DNA of 58,626 nt. Source: Cellulomonas avistercoris. GTDB taxonomy: Bacteria > Actinomycetota > Actinomycetes > Actinomycetales > Cellulomonadaceae. A program made the translations under genes and the position numbers. Positions 24,895-33,358 of this stretch are shown here, in pieces. The first letter of the stretch is position 1; each line of letters starts with the position of its first letter. The stretch is from contig NZ_JACSQV010000021.1 of assembly GCF_014836445.1 (NCBI RefSeq), positions 1 to 58,626 on the forward strand, given 5' to 3'. The notes beneath the pieces were generated by a model that ran no database searches, was not told the origin of the DNA, and worked only from the letters and a program-made list of their open reading frames with translations.

Positions 24895-25719
24895 TCAGCG
24901 GAAGCGCCCCGCGAACCGGCCCGGCGTCAGGCCCGTGACCCGGCGGAAGTCGCGCGTGAAGTGCGGCTGGTCGGCGTAGCCCAGCTGCGCCGCGACCTGC
25001 GCCAGGGACACCTCCCCGTCCCGCAGCCGCTCGGCCGCCTCCTGCAGCCGGCGCCGCTGGATCAGCCACTTCGGGCTCAGCCCCGTCCGGCGGCGCACGA
25101 GCCGCTGCAGCGCGCGCTCGGCGATACCGAACCGGTCGCACAGGTCCTCGACGCGCAGCAGCGCGGGGTCGTCCTCGACGGCCGCCACGAGCCGGTTGAC
25201 CAGCAGGCCCTCGTCGTCGACGGGCAGGTGGGTGCGCAGCAGGTCGGTGAACGCGTCCATCGCCTCGCGCTGGGCGCCCGGCCGGTCCGGACCCGCGGAC
25301 ATCGCGGCCCGCACCTGCTCCACGAGCCGCGCGCCGGGCGCGCCGAGCACGTCGCCGAGGTCCTCGGCCCGGTCCGTCCACCGGTCCACCGGGTCGCCCG
25401 TCAGCAGCGCACCCGCCGCGGGCTGCAGCATCAGCCCGACGGCCCAGCCCGACCCGCTCAACGTCGTCGTCGCCAGCCCCGGCACCACCCCGGAGAAGCG
25501 CGCGTCGTGCGGCGCGACGACCATGAGGCACACCGGGTACTGCAGCACCTGCTGGTGCGACTCCGCGCCGGCCGGGACGTCCCAGACGGGGATCCAGAAC
25601 CGGCGCGCGAGGTCCGCCAGGTCGTCCGGCACCGCGTGCCGGTCGATGCGCCACGTCCGGTCCGTGGGGTCGACGAGGTGAGCGCGCTCGACCGGGTCGA
25701 GACCCGTGACGGCTTTCAT
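24895..25719 (-). CDS. AraC-family transcriptional regulator
   Basis: ATG at 25719 with GGAGG upstream; 274 residues. The C-terminal 100 residues form the double HTH: ALLRVEDLCDRFGIAERALQ (first) and SLAQVAAQLGYADQPHFTRD (second), ending TGLTPGRFAGRFR. The N-terminal 150 residues are a DUF6597-like sensing domain without a recognisable ligand. It is divergent from a DinB-like gene 37 bases away, so the shared spacer is the likely binding region. Inducer unknown. Confidence 0.9.
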   Translation of the reverse strand: MKAVTGLDPVERAHLVDPTDRTWRIDRHAVPDDLADLARRFWIPVWDVPAGAESHQQVLQYPVCLMVVAPHDARFSGVVPGLATTTLSGSGWAVGLMLQPAAGALLTGDPVDRWTDRAEDLGDVLGAPGARLVEQVRAAMSAGPDRPGAQREAMDAFTDLLRTHLPVDDEGLLVNRLVAAVEDDPALLRVEDLCDRFGIAERALQRLVRRRTGLSPKWLIQRRRLQEAAERLRDGEVSLAQVAAQLGYADQPHFTRDFRRVTGLTPGRFAGRFR

Positions 25720-25756
25720 CAATCCCCGCCTCCCGCACCGCGCCTACCGTCGGAGC

Positions 25757-26320
25757 ATGACGACCTCCACGACCCACCCTGCACCCGACCTCCGACAGCT
25801 CACCGCCGCGTTCGGCGCCGTGTGCGACCGGCTCCCCGCGGACGCCTGGGACCGACCCTCCCCGTGCGAGGGCTGGGCCGCGCGCGACGTCGTGCGCCAC
25901 GTGGTCGACACCGAGCGCGACTTCCTCGACCAGCGCGGCGTCCCGCTCGCCCCGATCGACCTCGACGGCGACCCGGCCGCCGTGTGGCGGACGCACGCCG
26001 CGGCGCTCGCCGACGCGCTGGCCGACCCGGCCGTGGGCGGGCTCGAGTACGACGGGCACTTCGGGCGGACCACCGTCGGGGAGTCCCTGCTGCGGTTCTA
26101 CGGCTTCGACCTCGTCGTGCACCGCTGGGACGTCGCGACGGCGGCGGGCCTCGACGAGCGGTTCACCGACCAGGAGCTGGCCTTCGTCGAGGCGTGCGCC
26201 GCGGGCTTCGGCGAGACGCTGTACGGCGAGGGCATCTGCCGCCCCGCGCTCGACGTGCCGGCCGACGCCGACCGGCAGACCCGCGTGCTGGCCCTCGTGG
26301 GCCGCCGCACGACAGGCTGA
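25757..26320 (+). CDS. TIGR03086-type DinB/mycothiol-dependent family protein
   Basis: ATG at 25757, six bases after a TACCGT -10 box (25745-25750), so probably leaderless; 187 residues. DAWDRPSPCEGWAARDVVRH followed by VVDTERDF is the maleylpyruvate isomerase N-terminal/DinB-like motif, with metal-binding His at RHVV and LVVHRWD. Such four-helix proteins act as mycothiol-dependent metalloenzymes or have unknown roles. It is divergent from the AraC regulator, which probably controls it. Confidence 0.82.
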   Translation: MTTSTTHPAPDLRQLTAAFGAVCDRLPADAWDRPSPCEGWAARDVVRHVVDTERDFLDQRGVPLAPIDLDGDPAAVWRTHAAALADALADPAVGGLEYDGHFGRTTVGESLLRFYGFDLVVHRWDVATAAGLDERFTDQELAFVEACAAGFGETLYGEGICRPALDVPADADRQTRVLALVGRRTTG

Positions 26321-26331
26321 GCGCACCCCGC

Positions 26332-26416
26332 CACCAGGTGGTGAGAGAGCAGTCCAGCCCCACCAGCTGGTGAGTGAGCAATCCAGCGCCCACCAGGTGG
26401 TGAGAGAGCGATCCAG
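26332..26416. repeat. three tandem palindrome-tagged repeats, family member 1
   Basis: Three 26-base units start at 26332, 26361 and 26391. Each is a 12-base palindrome (CACCAGGTGGTG, CACCAGCTGGTG, CACCAGGTGGTG) followed by AGAGAGC-R-R-TCCAG with minor changes. The same AGAGAGCAATCCAG tail occurs at 29903-29999 with different palindromes. The array fills the gap between the DinB-like and hemerythrin genes; nothing else is seen there. Confidence 0.85.
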
Positions 26417-26470
26417 TACGCCGAAACGGTCTCGACGCTCGGGCGTGGCCACCACTAGGTTCGTCCACCG

Positions 26471-26989
26471 ATGCCCGACACCGACCCCACCCGGCTCGTC
26501 GCCTGGGACCGTGAGCTGCGTGCGGTCCACGCGCGCCTGCGCGGCAGCCTGCGACTCGCGCGCGAGGCGGTCGACGACGCGGCGGACGGTTCGGCGGACG
26601 CCGCGTCCCCGGCGCGCGAGCTCCTGCTGTTCTGCACCGGGTTCTGCGCGGCGCTCGACGGCCACCACCGGGGTGAGGACGACGTCGTCTTCCCCGGCCT
26701 CCTCGCGTCGGCGCCGGGGCTCCGGGACGTCGTGGGCCAGCTGGTCCGCGACCACGCGATGCTGTCGCACCTGCTGGGTGAGCTGCAGCGCGCGGTCGAC
26801 GGGGGGCACGCGGCGGGTGGCCACGACACCGCCGCGCTGCACCGGCACCTCGACGGCATCGAGGCCGTCATGGAGACGCACTTCCGGTACGAGGAGAAGC
26901 GGTTGCTGCCGGTGCTGGCGGACCTCGTGCTCGACGCGACGCCGCGCGCGGCGCTCGGCCCGCTGGCCTCGGACGCGGCGGGCGACTGA
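26471..26989 (+). CDS. hemerythrin HHE-domain protein
   Basis: 172 residues, four-helix bundle. Metal-ligand positions are visible: H13-type N-terminal helix (LRAVHARLRG), LDGHHRGEDDVVFP, VRDHAMLSHLL and METHFRYEEKRLLPVL. Such proteins bind a di-iron centre and handle oxygen or NO stress, or act as sensors. TAGGTT (26455-26460) is a candidate -10 box ten bases before the ATG. Confidence 0.9.
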   Translation: MPDTDPTRLVAWDRELRAVHARLRGSLRLAREAVDDAADGSADAASPARELLLFCTGFCAALDGHHRGEDDVVFPGLLASAPGLRDVVGQLVRDHAMLSHLLGELQRAVDGGHAAGGHDTAALHRHLDGIEAVMETHFRYEEKRLLPVLADLVLDATPRAALGPLASDAAGD

Positions 26990-27048
26990 CCCGTCGGGGT
27001 CGCACAAAGCCCTCGGCCCCGGACGGTCGCGGTGCCAGGATCGAGCGC

Positions 27049-27495
27049 ATGACGACCGACGAGTGCATCCTCTGCGAGATCGTCGAGGGCCGGCTCGACT
27101 CCTCGGTCGTGCACGAGTCCGCGACCGTCCTGGCGATCATGGACATCGACCCGGTCACGCCGGGGCACGTCCTCGTCCTGCCCCGCGCGCATCTGCCGGC
27201 GCTCGCGGACCTGGACGACGACCTGGCGGCCGAGATGTTCGCCGTCGCGCGGTCGGTCGCCGCCGCGCTGCGGCGCTCGCCGCTGCGGTCCGAGGGCGTG
27301 AACCTGTTCTACGCCGACGGCGAGGCCGCGTTCCAGGAGGTCTTCCACTCCCACCTGCACGTGTTCCCGCGATTCGCCGACGACGGCTTCACCATCGGCG
27401 CGCGGTGGGGCTCGCACCCCTCGCGCGCGCAGCTCGACGCGAACGCCGCGGCCCTGCGTGCGGAGCTCGCCCGGCCCCGCCCGGCCGAAGCGTGA
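27049..27495 (+). CDS. HIT-family hydrolase
   Basis: 148 residues. CILCEIVEG opens with the C-x-x-C common to this HIT group, and HSHLHVFPR is the histidine triad (H-x-H-x-H with the third His replaced by F, as allowed in several HIT branches). GHVLVLPRAHLPALADL is the conserved nucleotide-binding region. It likely hydrolyses dinucleoside or nucleoside phosphoramidate compounds in the cytoplasm. It is monocistronic, with a gap of 165 bases to the mannosidase in which I see no gene. Confidence 0.9.
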   Translation: MTTDECILCEIVEGRLDSSVVHESATVLAIMDIDPVTPGHVLVLPRAHLPALADLDDDLAAEMFAVARSVAAALRRSPLRSEGVNLFYADGEAAFQEVFHSHLHVFPRFADDGFTIGARWGSHPSRAQLDANAAALRAELARPRPAEA

Positions 27496-27660
27496 CCTGC
27501 CCGCAACACGCCTGACACACCCGCCTCGTAACGTCACCGCACCGCACCCGTGGACACGGCGCGCGCGCCGCGTCACGCTGGGTCCACCCGGCTCACGAGG
27601 CCGCGCGATTCGCCGCACCGACAGGCGCACGGCAGGACGGACGCACGCGAGGAGGCCGGG

Positions 27661-29895
27661 ATGTTCGACCACGTCGACCCGTTCATCGGCACCGACGCGA
27701 CCGACCTGCCCACGCCCGGCGGCCTCGCGGCGACGTGGTGGTCGCCCAAGCCGCAGGTCGGCAACACGCACCCGGGCGCGACGCACCCGTTCGGCATGGT
27801 GTCGGCGTGCGCGTACTCGGGGGCGTACCCGACGGGCTACGGGCGGTACGACCTGTCGACCGAGGGCCTGCCGCCCGTGCTGCACGACCGGCTCGTGGCC
27901 AGCGGGTTCACGCACTTCCAGCAGTCCGGCACGGGCGCGATCCGCAAGTACTACAACTACTTCCGCGTGACGCCGATGCTCTCGCCGCTCGACGACCTGG
28001 GCCGCACCTGGGAGATCGTCGACGAGGAGGCGACGCCCGGGTACTACGCGGCGACGCTCGAGTCGGGGATCCGCGCCGAGATCACCGTCGGGCCCAAGTC
28101 GGCCGTGCACCGGTACACGTTCCCCGCGCACCACGACGCACGCCTCGTCATCGACTTCTCCCTCGGCGGGCTCGACATCCCGTACGGCCGGACCATCCCC
28201 CTGCGCGCGCACCTGGGCTCGGTGAGCCCCGGGTGCGCGGAGGGCGAGATCGTCGTCGAGGGTGCGCCGCTGGCCGTGCGCGTCGAGTGCGACGCGCAGC
28301 ACTGGCGGCAGCTGCTCTGGTACGACCGCCGCCTCATGCCCGGCGGCACGCGCCTCGACTTCGACCGCATCCGGCCCACCACGCTGCGCCCCTTCGGCCT
28401 CATGTGGGCGGGGCCGACGGAGCCGGGGCAGGTCGTCGAGCTGCGGTTCGGGTTCTCCCTGCGGGGCGTCGACCAGGCGGCGCAGACCCTCGAGCGCGAG
28501 TGCGGCTCCGACCCGCGCCTCTCGTTCGACCGGCGGCGCACGCAGACGCAGGACGTGTGGCGCGAGCACCTCGGGAAGGTGCAGGTCGACACGCCGTCGA
28601 CGGACAAGGCCACGGTCTTCGGCACCGCGCTCTACCACTCCCTCATCAAGCCGTGCCTCGCGCCCGACGAGTCGCCGTTCTGGCCCACGCCCGGCCCGTT
28701 CGCGTTCGACCTGTCGACCATGTGGGACATCTACCGCACGCACCTGCCGCTCATGACGGCGCTGTTCCCCGACCGGGCCGTCGAGCTCGCGAACGCGCTC
28801 CTGCAGATCGCCGAGGAGGAGGGCAACCTGCCCATCGGCTACCGCATGGCGCGCGGCGCCGACCGCTTCAGCCGGCAGGGCTCGGCGCTCGCGCACACGT
28901 TCCTCGCCGACCTGTGCGCACTGGGCCTGCCGGGGGTCGACTGGGACTGGGCGCTCGTGCACATGAACGACGACCTGCGCCGCACGTACGGCGAGGAGTT
29001 CCTGCTGCACGGCCGCACGCACCCCATCAGCCACACGCTCGACCTCGCGTTCGGGTACTGGTGCACCGCGATCGTCGCCGGGCGCGTGGGCGACCTGACG
29101 CTCGTCGAGCAGTTCGGCCCGCTGGCCGCGCGCTGGCGCAACGCCTACGACCCGGCGACGGGGCTGCTCGTCGACTCGACGTACTACGAGGGCGGACGCT
29201 GGAACTACTCGTTCCGGCTGATGCACGACATGGCCTCGCGGATCGCGCTGACCGGCGGGGACGACGCCTTCACGACCATGCTCGACCAGTTCTTCGGGTT
29301 CGGTGCCGACCCCGTCAAGCAGCCGGGGCTGCACCCCGACGTCGACGAGATGGCCGCGGGGTACGCGCTGCACCGGTTCGAGGGGCTCAACAACGAGCCC
29401 GACATGGAGGCCCCCTGGGCCTACATGTACGCGGGCCGTCCGGACCGCACCGCGCAGGTCGTCCACGACGTCGTCCAGCAGCAGTTCGGGACGGGCCGCG
29501 GCGGGCTGCCCGGCAACGACGACTCGGGCGGGCTGTCGTCCTGGTACGTGTGGGCGACGCTCGGGCTCTTCCCTGTCGCGGGGCAGAACCTGTACCTGCT
29601 CAACGCGCCCGCGTGGCGTGAGGCACGCATCGACGTGGGCGGCCGGCCGCTCACGGTGGAGACGACCGGCTTCGCCGAGCCCGAGCCCGGCGGTCCGGTC
29701 CAGCACGTGCAGTCCGTCCACCTCGACGGCGTCCCGCTCGACCGCCCGTTCCTCACGGGCGGCGAGCTGCACTCCGGGGGGCGGCTGCTCATCGGTCTCG
29801 GCCCGGAACCGTCCGGGTGGGGCACGCAGCACCGACCACCCAGCGCGCCCGCGCCGCACGTCGACGTCCCGCTCCCCCGCCTGTCCAGACCCTGA
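27661..29895 (+). CDS. GH92 family alpha-mannosidase
   Basis: ATG at 27661 with GGAGG upstream; 744 residues, normal for GH92. The opening VDPFIGTDATDLPTPGG...GNTHPGATHPFGMVS is the GH92 N-terminal signature. HFQQSGTGAIRKYYNY, LNNEPDMEAPWAYMYAG and GNDDSGGLSSWYVW are conserved catalytic-domain segments with the Glu/Asp general acid and base. It is a Ca2+-dependent exo-mannosidase, probably acting on alpha-1,2/1,3-linked mannose. No signal peptide, so it works on imported mannosides. A GT4 gene follows after a repeat array. Confidence 0.92.
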   Translation: MFDHVDPFIGTDATDLPTPGGLAATWWSPKPQVGNTHPGATHPFGMVSACAYSGAYPTGYGRYDLSTEGLPPVLHDRLVASGFTHFQQSGTGAIRKYYNYFRVTPMLSPLDDLGRTWEIVDEEATPGYYAATLESGIRAEITVGPKSAVHRYTFPAHHDARLVIDFSLGGLDIPYGRTIPLRAHLGSVSPGCAEGEIVVEGAPLAVRVECDAQHWRQLLWYDRRLMPGGTRLDFDRIRPTTLRPFGLMWAGPTEPGQVVELRFGFSLRGVDQAAQTLERECGSDPRLSFDRRRTQTQDVWREHLGKVQVDTPSTDKATVFGTALYHSLIKPCLAPDESPFWPTPGPFAFDLSTMWDIYRTHLPLMTALFPDRAVELANALLQIAEEEGNLPIGYRMARGADRFSRQGSALAHTFLADLCALGLPGVDWDWALVHMNDDLRRTYGEEFLLHGRTHPISHTLDLAFGYWCTAIVAGRVGDLTLVEQFGPLAARWRNAYDPATGLLVDSTYYEGGRWNYSFRLMHDMASRIALTGGDDAFTTMLDQFFGFGADPVKQPGLHPDVDEMAAGYALHRFEGLNNEPDMEAPWAYMYAGRPDRTAQVVHDVVQQQFGTGRGGLPGNDDSGGLSSWYVWATLGLFPVAGQNLYLLNAPAWREARIDVGGRPLTVETTGFAEPEPGGPVQHVQSVHLDGVPLDRPFLTGGELHSGGRLLIGLGPEPSGWGTQHRPPSAPAPHVDVPLPRLSRP

Positions 29896-29902
29896 CGTGA
29901 CG

Positions 29903-29999
29903 GGATTGCTCTCTCACGCCCAAGGGGGAAGGCCACCCACCCCCTCTCCCCGCGAGAGAGCAATCCAGCACCCCCTCTCCCCGCGAGAGCGCGATCCAG
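29903..29999. repeat. inverted/direct palindrome-tagged repeats, family member 2
   Basis: GGATTGCTCTCTC (29903-29915) is the perfect reverse complement of GAGAGAGCAATCC (29954-29966), and a further direct copy GAGAGCGCGATCCAG is at 29985-29999. Each copy is preceded by its own short inverted repeat (CCC-TT-GGG or CTCTC-CCCGC-GAGAG). The tail sequence matches that of 26332-26416. The long inverted pair could act as a terminator for the mannosidase gene. Confidence 0.8.
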
Positions 30000-30029
30000 T
30001 CACCCCCGATCCACCGAGAGGACGACGCC

Positions 30030-31337
30030 GTGGACCCCATCACCGCCGCACGCCCCGACCGCCGTCTCGTCATCGTCGTGCGCGCCGACCCGGTGATCTG
30101 CGGTCACTCGGGCGAGGCCCGCAACCTCGCCGAGGCCGCGCTGCAGCGGGGCTTCGACGAGGTCCGGATCGTCACCTGGCCGGTCGAGCGGCTGCAGGAG
30201 GCGGGCCTGCCGCTCAAGCCCCTGGACGGCGTCATGCCGTACTCGCCGGGGATCGTCGTGGACCGCCCCGGACCCGTCGGTGACTACAAGGTCCCCGACG
30301 GCCGGTACCTCGCGGGGCTGACCGGGCGGCTCGTCGAGCTGTTCACCGACGGCGTCCCGACCGTCGCGATGTCGCTGTACCTGTCGCCGCACGCCACGGC
30401 GGTCGCCGACGCGGTCGCGGTCGCGCGCCGCACGGGGCTGCCGGTGGACGTCGTGACCGTGGCCGAGGCCGTCGGGTCCGACGTCACCAACGTCGTGCGC
30501 GAGTGCGTGCAGGAGGACCGGTTCGGGGCCGCCGCGCACGTGCTCGCGCAGTACCTGTCGCACGACGTCGTCCTCGCGGTGTCGCAGTACACGCGCGACC
30601 TGGTGATCACCGAGGCCGCCGCGATCGACGCGCGCCACGGCACGCGGTTCGCCGAGCAGTGCCGCGAGCGCGTCGCCGTCTCCTACCCCGCGATCGACGT
30701 CGGCACGTACCTGGCGCGGGACGAGGACGAGACCGACCGGGTGCTCGCCGACCGTGGCCTGACGCGTGACGGCTACGTGCTGTTCCTGTCGCGGCTCGCG
30801 CACGCCAAGGGCGTCGACGACCTCATCGACGGCTACGTCCGCTCGGGCGCACCGGCCGCCGGGCGCCGTCTGGTCATCGCGGGCAACGGGCCGCAGGCCG
30901 CGGAGCTGCGCGCGCACGCCGCCCGCACGCCCGTGGCCGGCCTCATCACCTTCCTCGACGACGTCCCCGACGACGAGAAGGGCCACCTCATGGCCGGCTG
31001 CACCGCGTTCGTGCTGCCGTCCAAGCCGCGACCCGAGTTCATCGAGACGTTCGGCATCGCCCTGGTCGAGAAGATGCTGTCCGGCGGCGGGCCCGTCATC
31101 ACCACCGTGACCGGCGGCATCGGCGAGGCCGTGGGTGACACCGCGATCATCGTCCCCGTCGACTCCCCCGACGCCATCGCGGCCGCGCTCGACGACGTCC
31201 TCACCATGGACCGCGCCGACCGCGCCGCCTGGGCCGAGCGGGCACGGGAGTACGCGCTGCGCTTCGACCGGGTGGTGGTGCTGGACCGGATCCTCGACCA
31301 GGTCGCCGCCGTGAGGTGGGCACCCGTGCCCGTCTGA
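30030..31337 (+). CDS. GT4-family glycosyltransferase
   Basis: GTG start with GAGAGGACG upstream; 435 residues, GT-B fold. The C-terminal half has the GT4 pattern: YVLFLSRLAHAKGVDDLIDG (nucleotide-sugar Rossmann start), RLVIAGNGP, and FVLPSKPRPEFIETFGIALV followed by EKMLSGGGPVI, where the E-x7-E motif (EFIETFGIALVE) binds the donor. The N-terminal acceptor domain begins RLVIVVRADPVICGHSGEAR. Sequence layout also resembles sucrose-phosphate-synthase-like transferases. Donor and acceptor cannot be assigned. Confidence 0.87.
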   Translation: MDPITAARPDRRLVIVVRADPVICGHSGEARNLAEAALQRGFDEVRIVTWPVERLQEAGLPLKPLDGVMPYSPGIVVDRPGPVGDYKVPDGRYLAGLTGRLVELFTDGVPTVAMSLYLSPHATAVADAVAVARRTGLPVDVVTVAEAVGSDVTNVVRECVQEDRFGAAAHVLAQYLSHDVVLAVSQYTRDLVITEAAAIDARHGTRFAEQCRERVAVSYPAIDVGTYLARDEDETDRVLADRGLTRDGYVLFLSRLAHAKGVDDLIDGYVRSGAPAAGRRLVIAGNGPQAAELRAHAARTPVAGLITFLDDVPDDEKGHLMAGCTAFVLPSKPRPEFIETFGIALVEKMLSGGGPVITTVTGGIGEAVGDTAIIVPVDSPDAIAAALDDVLTMDRADRAAWAERAREYALRFDRVVVLDRILDQVAAVRWAPVPV

Positions 31338-31365
31338 GGAGCCCTCGGGGGCGGGCAGAGCATGC

Positions 31366-32328
31366 TCACCTCAGGTCGCGCTGGACCGCCCGCTCCTCGT
31401 CAGCCGTGAGGCCCGACCGCCGCGGGCGGTCCACGCCCCGCGCGACCTCGTCGGCCAGCACGCGGGTGACCGTGTCGCGCAGGGGACGCAGGGTCCCGCC
31501 GGCGGCCCGGTACGCCGACCCGTCGCGGCGCGCGAACCCGGCGTCCGCGACGGGCAGCCACAGCGGCAGCGACCGCGGTCCCGCCCAGTACCGCACGTCG
31601 TGGGCCAGCAGGGTCGCGTCGTCGACCGGCACGAGCTCCACGTCGGCACCGGTCACCGCACGGATGTCGGCGAGGAGGTCCCCCAGCGGCACGGGCTCGC
31701 CGACGGCGTTCACGGCCCCGGTGATCCGCTCGCGCCCGGCCGCGACGATCCAGTCCGCGAGGTCGTCGACGTCGATCACCTGCACGTGGCGACCGTGCGG
31801 CGTCGGAACGACCACCCGGCCGCCGCGGTGCAGGCGCGCCGGCCAGTAGCCGAACCGGTCGGACGGGTCACCGGGCCCGACGATCAGGCCGGGCCGCGCG
31901 AGCAGCAGCCGGTCCCCGACCCGCGCAGCCGTCGCCTGCTCGGCGGCGACCTTCGCGTCCGGGTACTGCGTCAGGTCGCGCGGCTCGACGAGCGCCGCGG
32001 ACTCGTCGGCGCCCGGCTCGTCGTTGCGCGCGTACACCGAGACCGACGACACGAGCGTCCAGTGCCGGGCGCGGTCCGCGAGCGCGTCCAACGCCCCCGC
32101 CACGAGCGCCGGGTCGTACGCGATCTCGACGACCTCGTCCCACTCGCCGGTGAGCGCGTCGTACGCGCCAGGCTCACGCCGGTCGGCACGGACGAGGCGG
32201 GCGCCGTCGGGCACCGTCCCCGACTCGCCGCGTGCGAGGCACACGACCTCGGCCCCGTCCGCGACGGCCGCGCGAGCGACGCGCGCGCCCAGCCACCCGG
32301 TCCCGCCCAGCACCAGCAGGCGTCGCAT
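31366..32328 (-). CDS. NAD-dependent epimerase/dehydratase-like protein
   Basis: ATG at 32328; 320 residues. RRLLVLGGTGWLGARVAR is the Rossmann GGTGWLG dinucleotide motif (extended/atypical SDR). VSSVSVYARN carries the catalytic-region Ser, and DLTQYPDAKVAAEQ has the Lys of a Y-x-x-x-K-like motif with Tyr displaced. LVPVDDATLLAHDV follows. It is probably a nucleotide-sugar or small-molecule reductase/epimerase. It lies 22 bases after the LLM-class gene on the same strand, so likely one operon. Confidence 0.85.
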   Translation of the reverse strand: MRRLLVLGGTGWLGARVARAAVADGAEVVCLARGESGTVPDGARLVRADRREPGAYDALTGEWDEVVEIAYDPALVAGALDALADRARHWTLVSSVSVYARNDEPGADESAALVEPRDLTQYPDAKVAAEQATAARVGDRLLLARPGLIVGPGDPSDRFGYWPARLHRGGRVVVPTPHGRHVQVIDVDDLADWIVAAGRERITGAVNAVGEPVPLGDLLADIRAVTGADVELVPVDDATLLAHDVRYWAGPRSLPLWLPVADAGFARRDGSAYRAAGGTLRPLRDTVTRVLADEVARGVDRPRRSGLTADEERAVQRDLR

Positions 32329-32350
32329 GGGGACAGTCAACCGTGCCGGC

Positions 32351-33310
32351 TCACCGCGCGCGGGCGAGCGCGTCCAGCGCGGCGACGGGGTCGGGTCCGC
32401 TGGGGAACAGCACGCACGTCGTGGCTCCCGCCTGCGCGCGGGCGGCGATGCGCTCGCGCACACCCGCCGGCGTGCCCGCCAGCGACAGCTCCCGCACCCA
32501 CGCGTCCGGCAGCGCCGCGGCGAACTCGTCGGGTGACGCGGACCCCGCACGCAGCGCGGCCAGCTCGGCCGCGAACGGCTGCTGCGCGAGGTGCGGCGCC
32601 CAGTCCGGCTCGCCGATCCAGACCAGGCCACGCCGCGCGACGTCGAGCGCGCGGGCCTCGTCGTCGTCGACGCACGCGACGTCGTACGTCACGACGCGTG
32701 AGCGCCCCGTCGCGGCGACCTGCTCGACGGCCGCCCGGACGTACGCCGGGGCGCACGGCTCGGCGAGCACCACGCCGTCGGCGACCCGGCCGGCGACCGC
32801 GAGCGACCGGGGCCCGCGCACGCCCAGCAGCACGTCGGGCACGACGTCCGGGACGGACGACGGGTCGAGCGCGACCCCGTCGAGCACGATCGACGCACCG
32901 GGTGCGGTCGTCACCGTCTCGCCGCGCAGCAGCGCGCGCAGCGCGACCGTGTACTCCTCGAGGTAGGTCAGCGGGCGCGCCGGCCACCGGCCGACCGACC
33001 GCATCCAGTCCGGCATGCCGTGCCCGACGCCGAACGTCACGCGCCCCGGGAACAGGCGGGCGAGCGTCGCGGCGTCCATCGCGGCGAACGCGACGTCCCG
33101 CGCGGCGGCCGGCACGATGCCGATGCCGACGTGGATGCGTTCGGTCGCCGCGAGGACGGCCGCCGCCTGCGCGGCACCGCCGCGGAAGCCCAGGTCCTCG
33201 ACCACCCACAGCTCGTCGAAGCCGAGGGCCTCGGCGCGGCGGGCGTGCTCCAGCACGCGGTCGGCGGGCAGGTCACGCGGCAGGAGCACCCCGAGGGACG
33301 GCGTCGTCAT
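32351..33310 (-). CDS. LLM-class flavin-dependent oxidoreductase (luciferase-like)
   Basis: 319 residues, TIM-barrel. GVLLPRDLPADRVLEHARRA and ALGFDELWVVEDLGF are the luciferase-like start, GIGIVPAAARDVAFAAMDAA is the flavin-binding region, and FPGRVTFGVGHG is conserved. It is likely a coenzyme F420- or FMN-dependent reductase or monooxygenase. It may share an operon with the downstream SDR gene, which could act on the same compound. A zero-loop 24-bp palindrome lies just before its start. Confidence 0.88.
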   Translation of the reverse strand: MTTPSLGVLLPRDLPADRVLEHARRAEALGFDELWVVEDLGFRGGAAQAAAVLAATERIHVGIGIVPAAARDVAFAAMDAATLARLFPGRVTFGVGHGMPDWMRSVGRWPARPLTYLEEYTVALRALLRGETVTTAPGASIVLDGVALDPSSVPDVVPDVLLGVRGPRSLAVAGRVADGVVLAEPCAPAYVRAAVEQVAATGRSRVVTYDVACVDDDEARALDVARRGLVWIGEPDWAPHLAQQPFAAELAALRAGSASPDEFAAALPDAWVRELSLAGTPAGVRERIAARAQAGATTCVLFPSGPDPVAALDALARAR

Positions 33311-33319
33311 GGGGCCATC

Positions 33320-33343
33320 CTCGCCCGCCGGCCGGCGGGCGAG
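33320..33343. terminator. perfect 24-bp palindrome (terminator or operator)
   Basis: The arms CTCGCCCGCCGG and CCGGCGGGCGAG (33320-33343) meet with no spacer. It lies between the stop of the membrane-protein gene (33359, minus) and the ATG of the LLM gene (33310). Position fits a terminator for the former, but the absence of any loop and closeness to the start also suit a repressor site. Confidence 0.6.
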
Positions 33344-33358
33344 GCGCAGGCCCGCCGG

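Noticed and set aside
26332..26416. CRISPR array
   Set aside because: Only three units, the spacer-like part is itself palindromic and nearly the same in each unit, and no cas genes are present.
24797..27007. Minus-strand open frame extending far upstream of sodC
   Set aside because: It crosses the AraC gene and opposing genes, and the product before the ATG at 24796 is Arg-rich noise. The lipoprotein start with GAGGGGG fits better.
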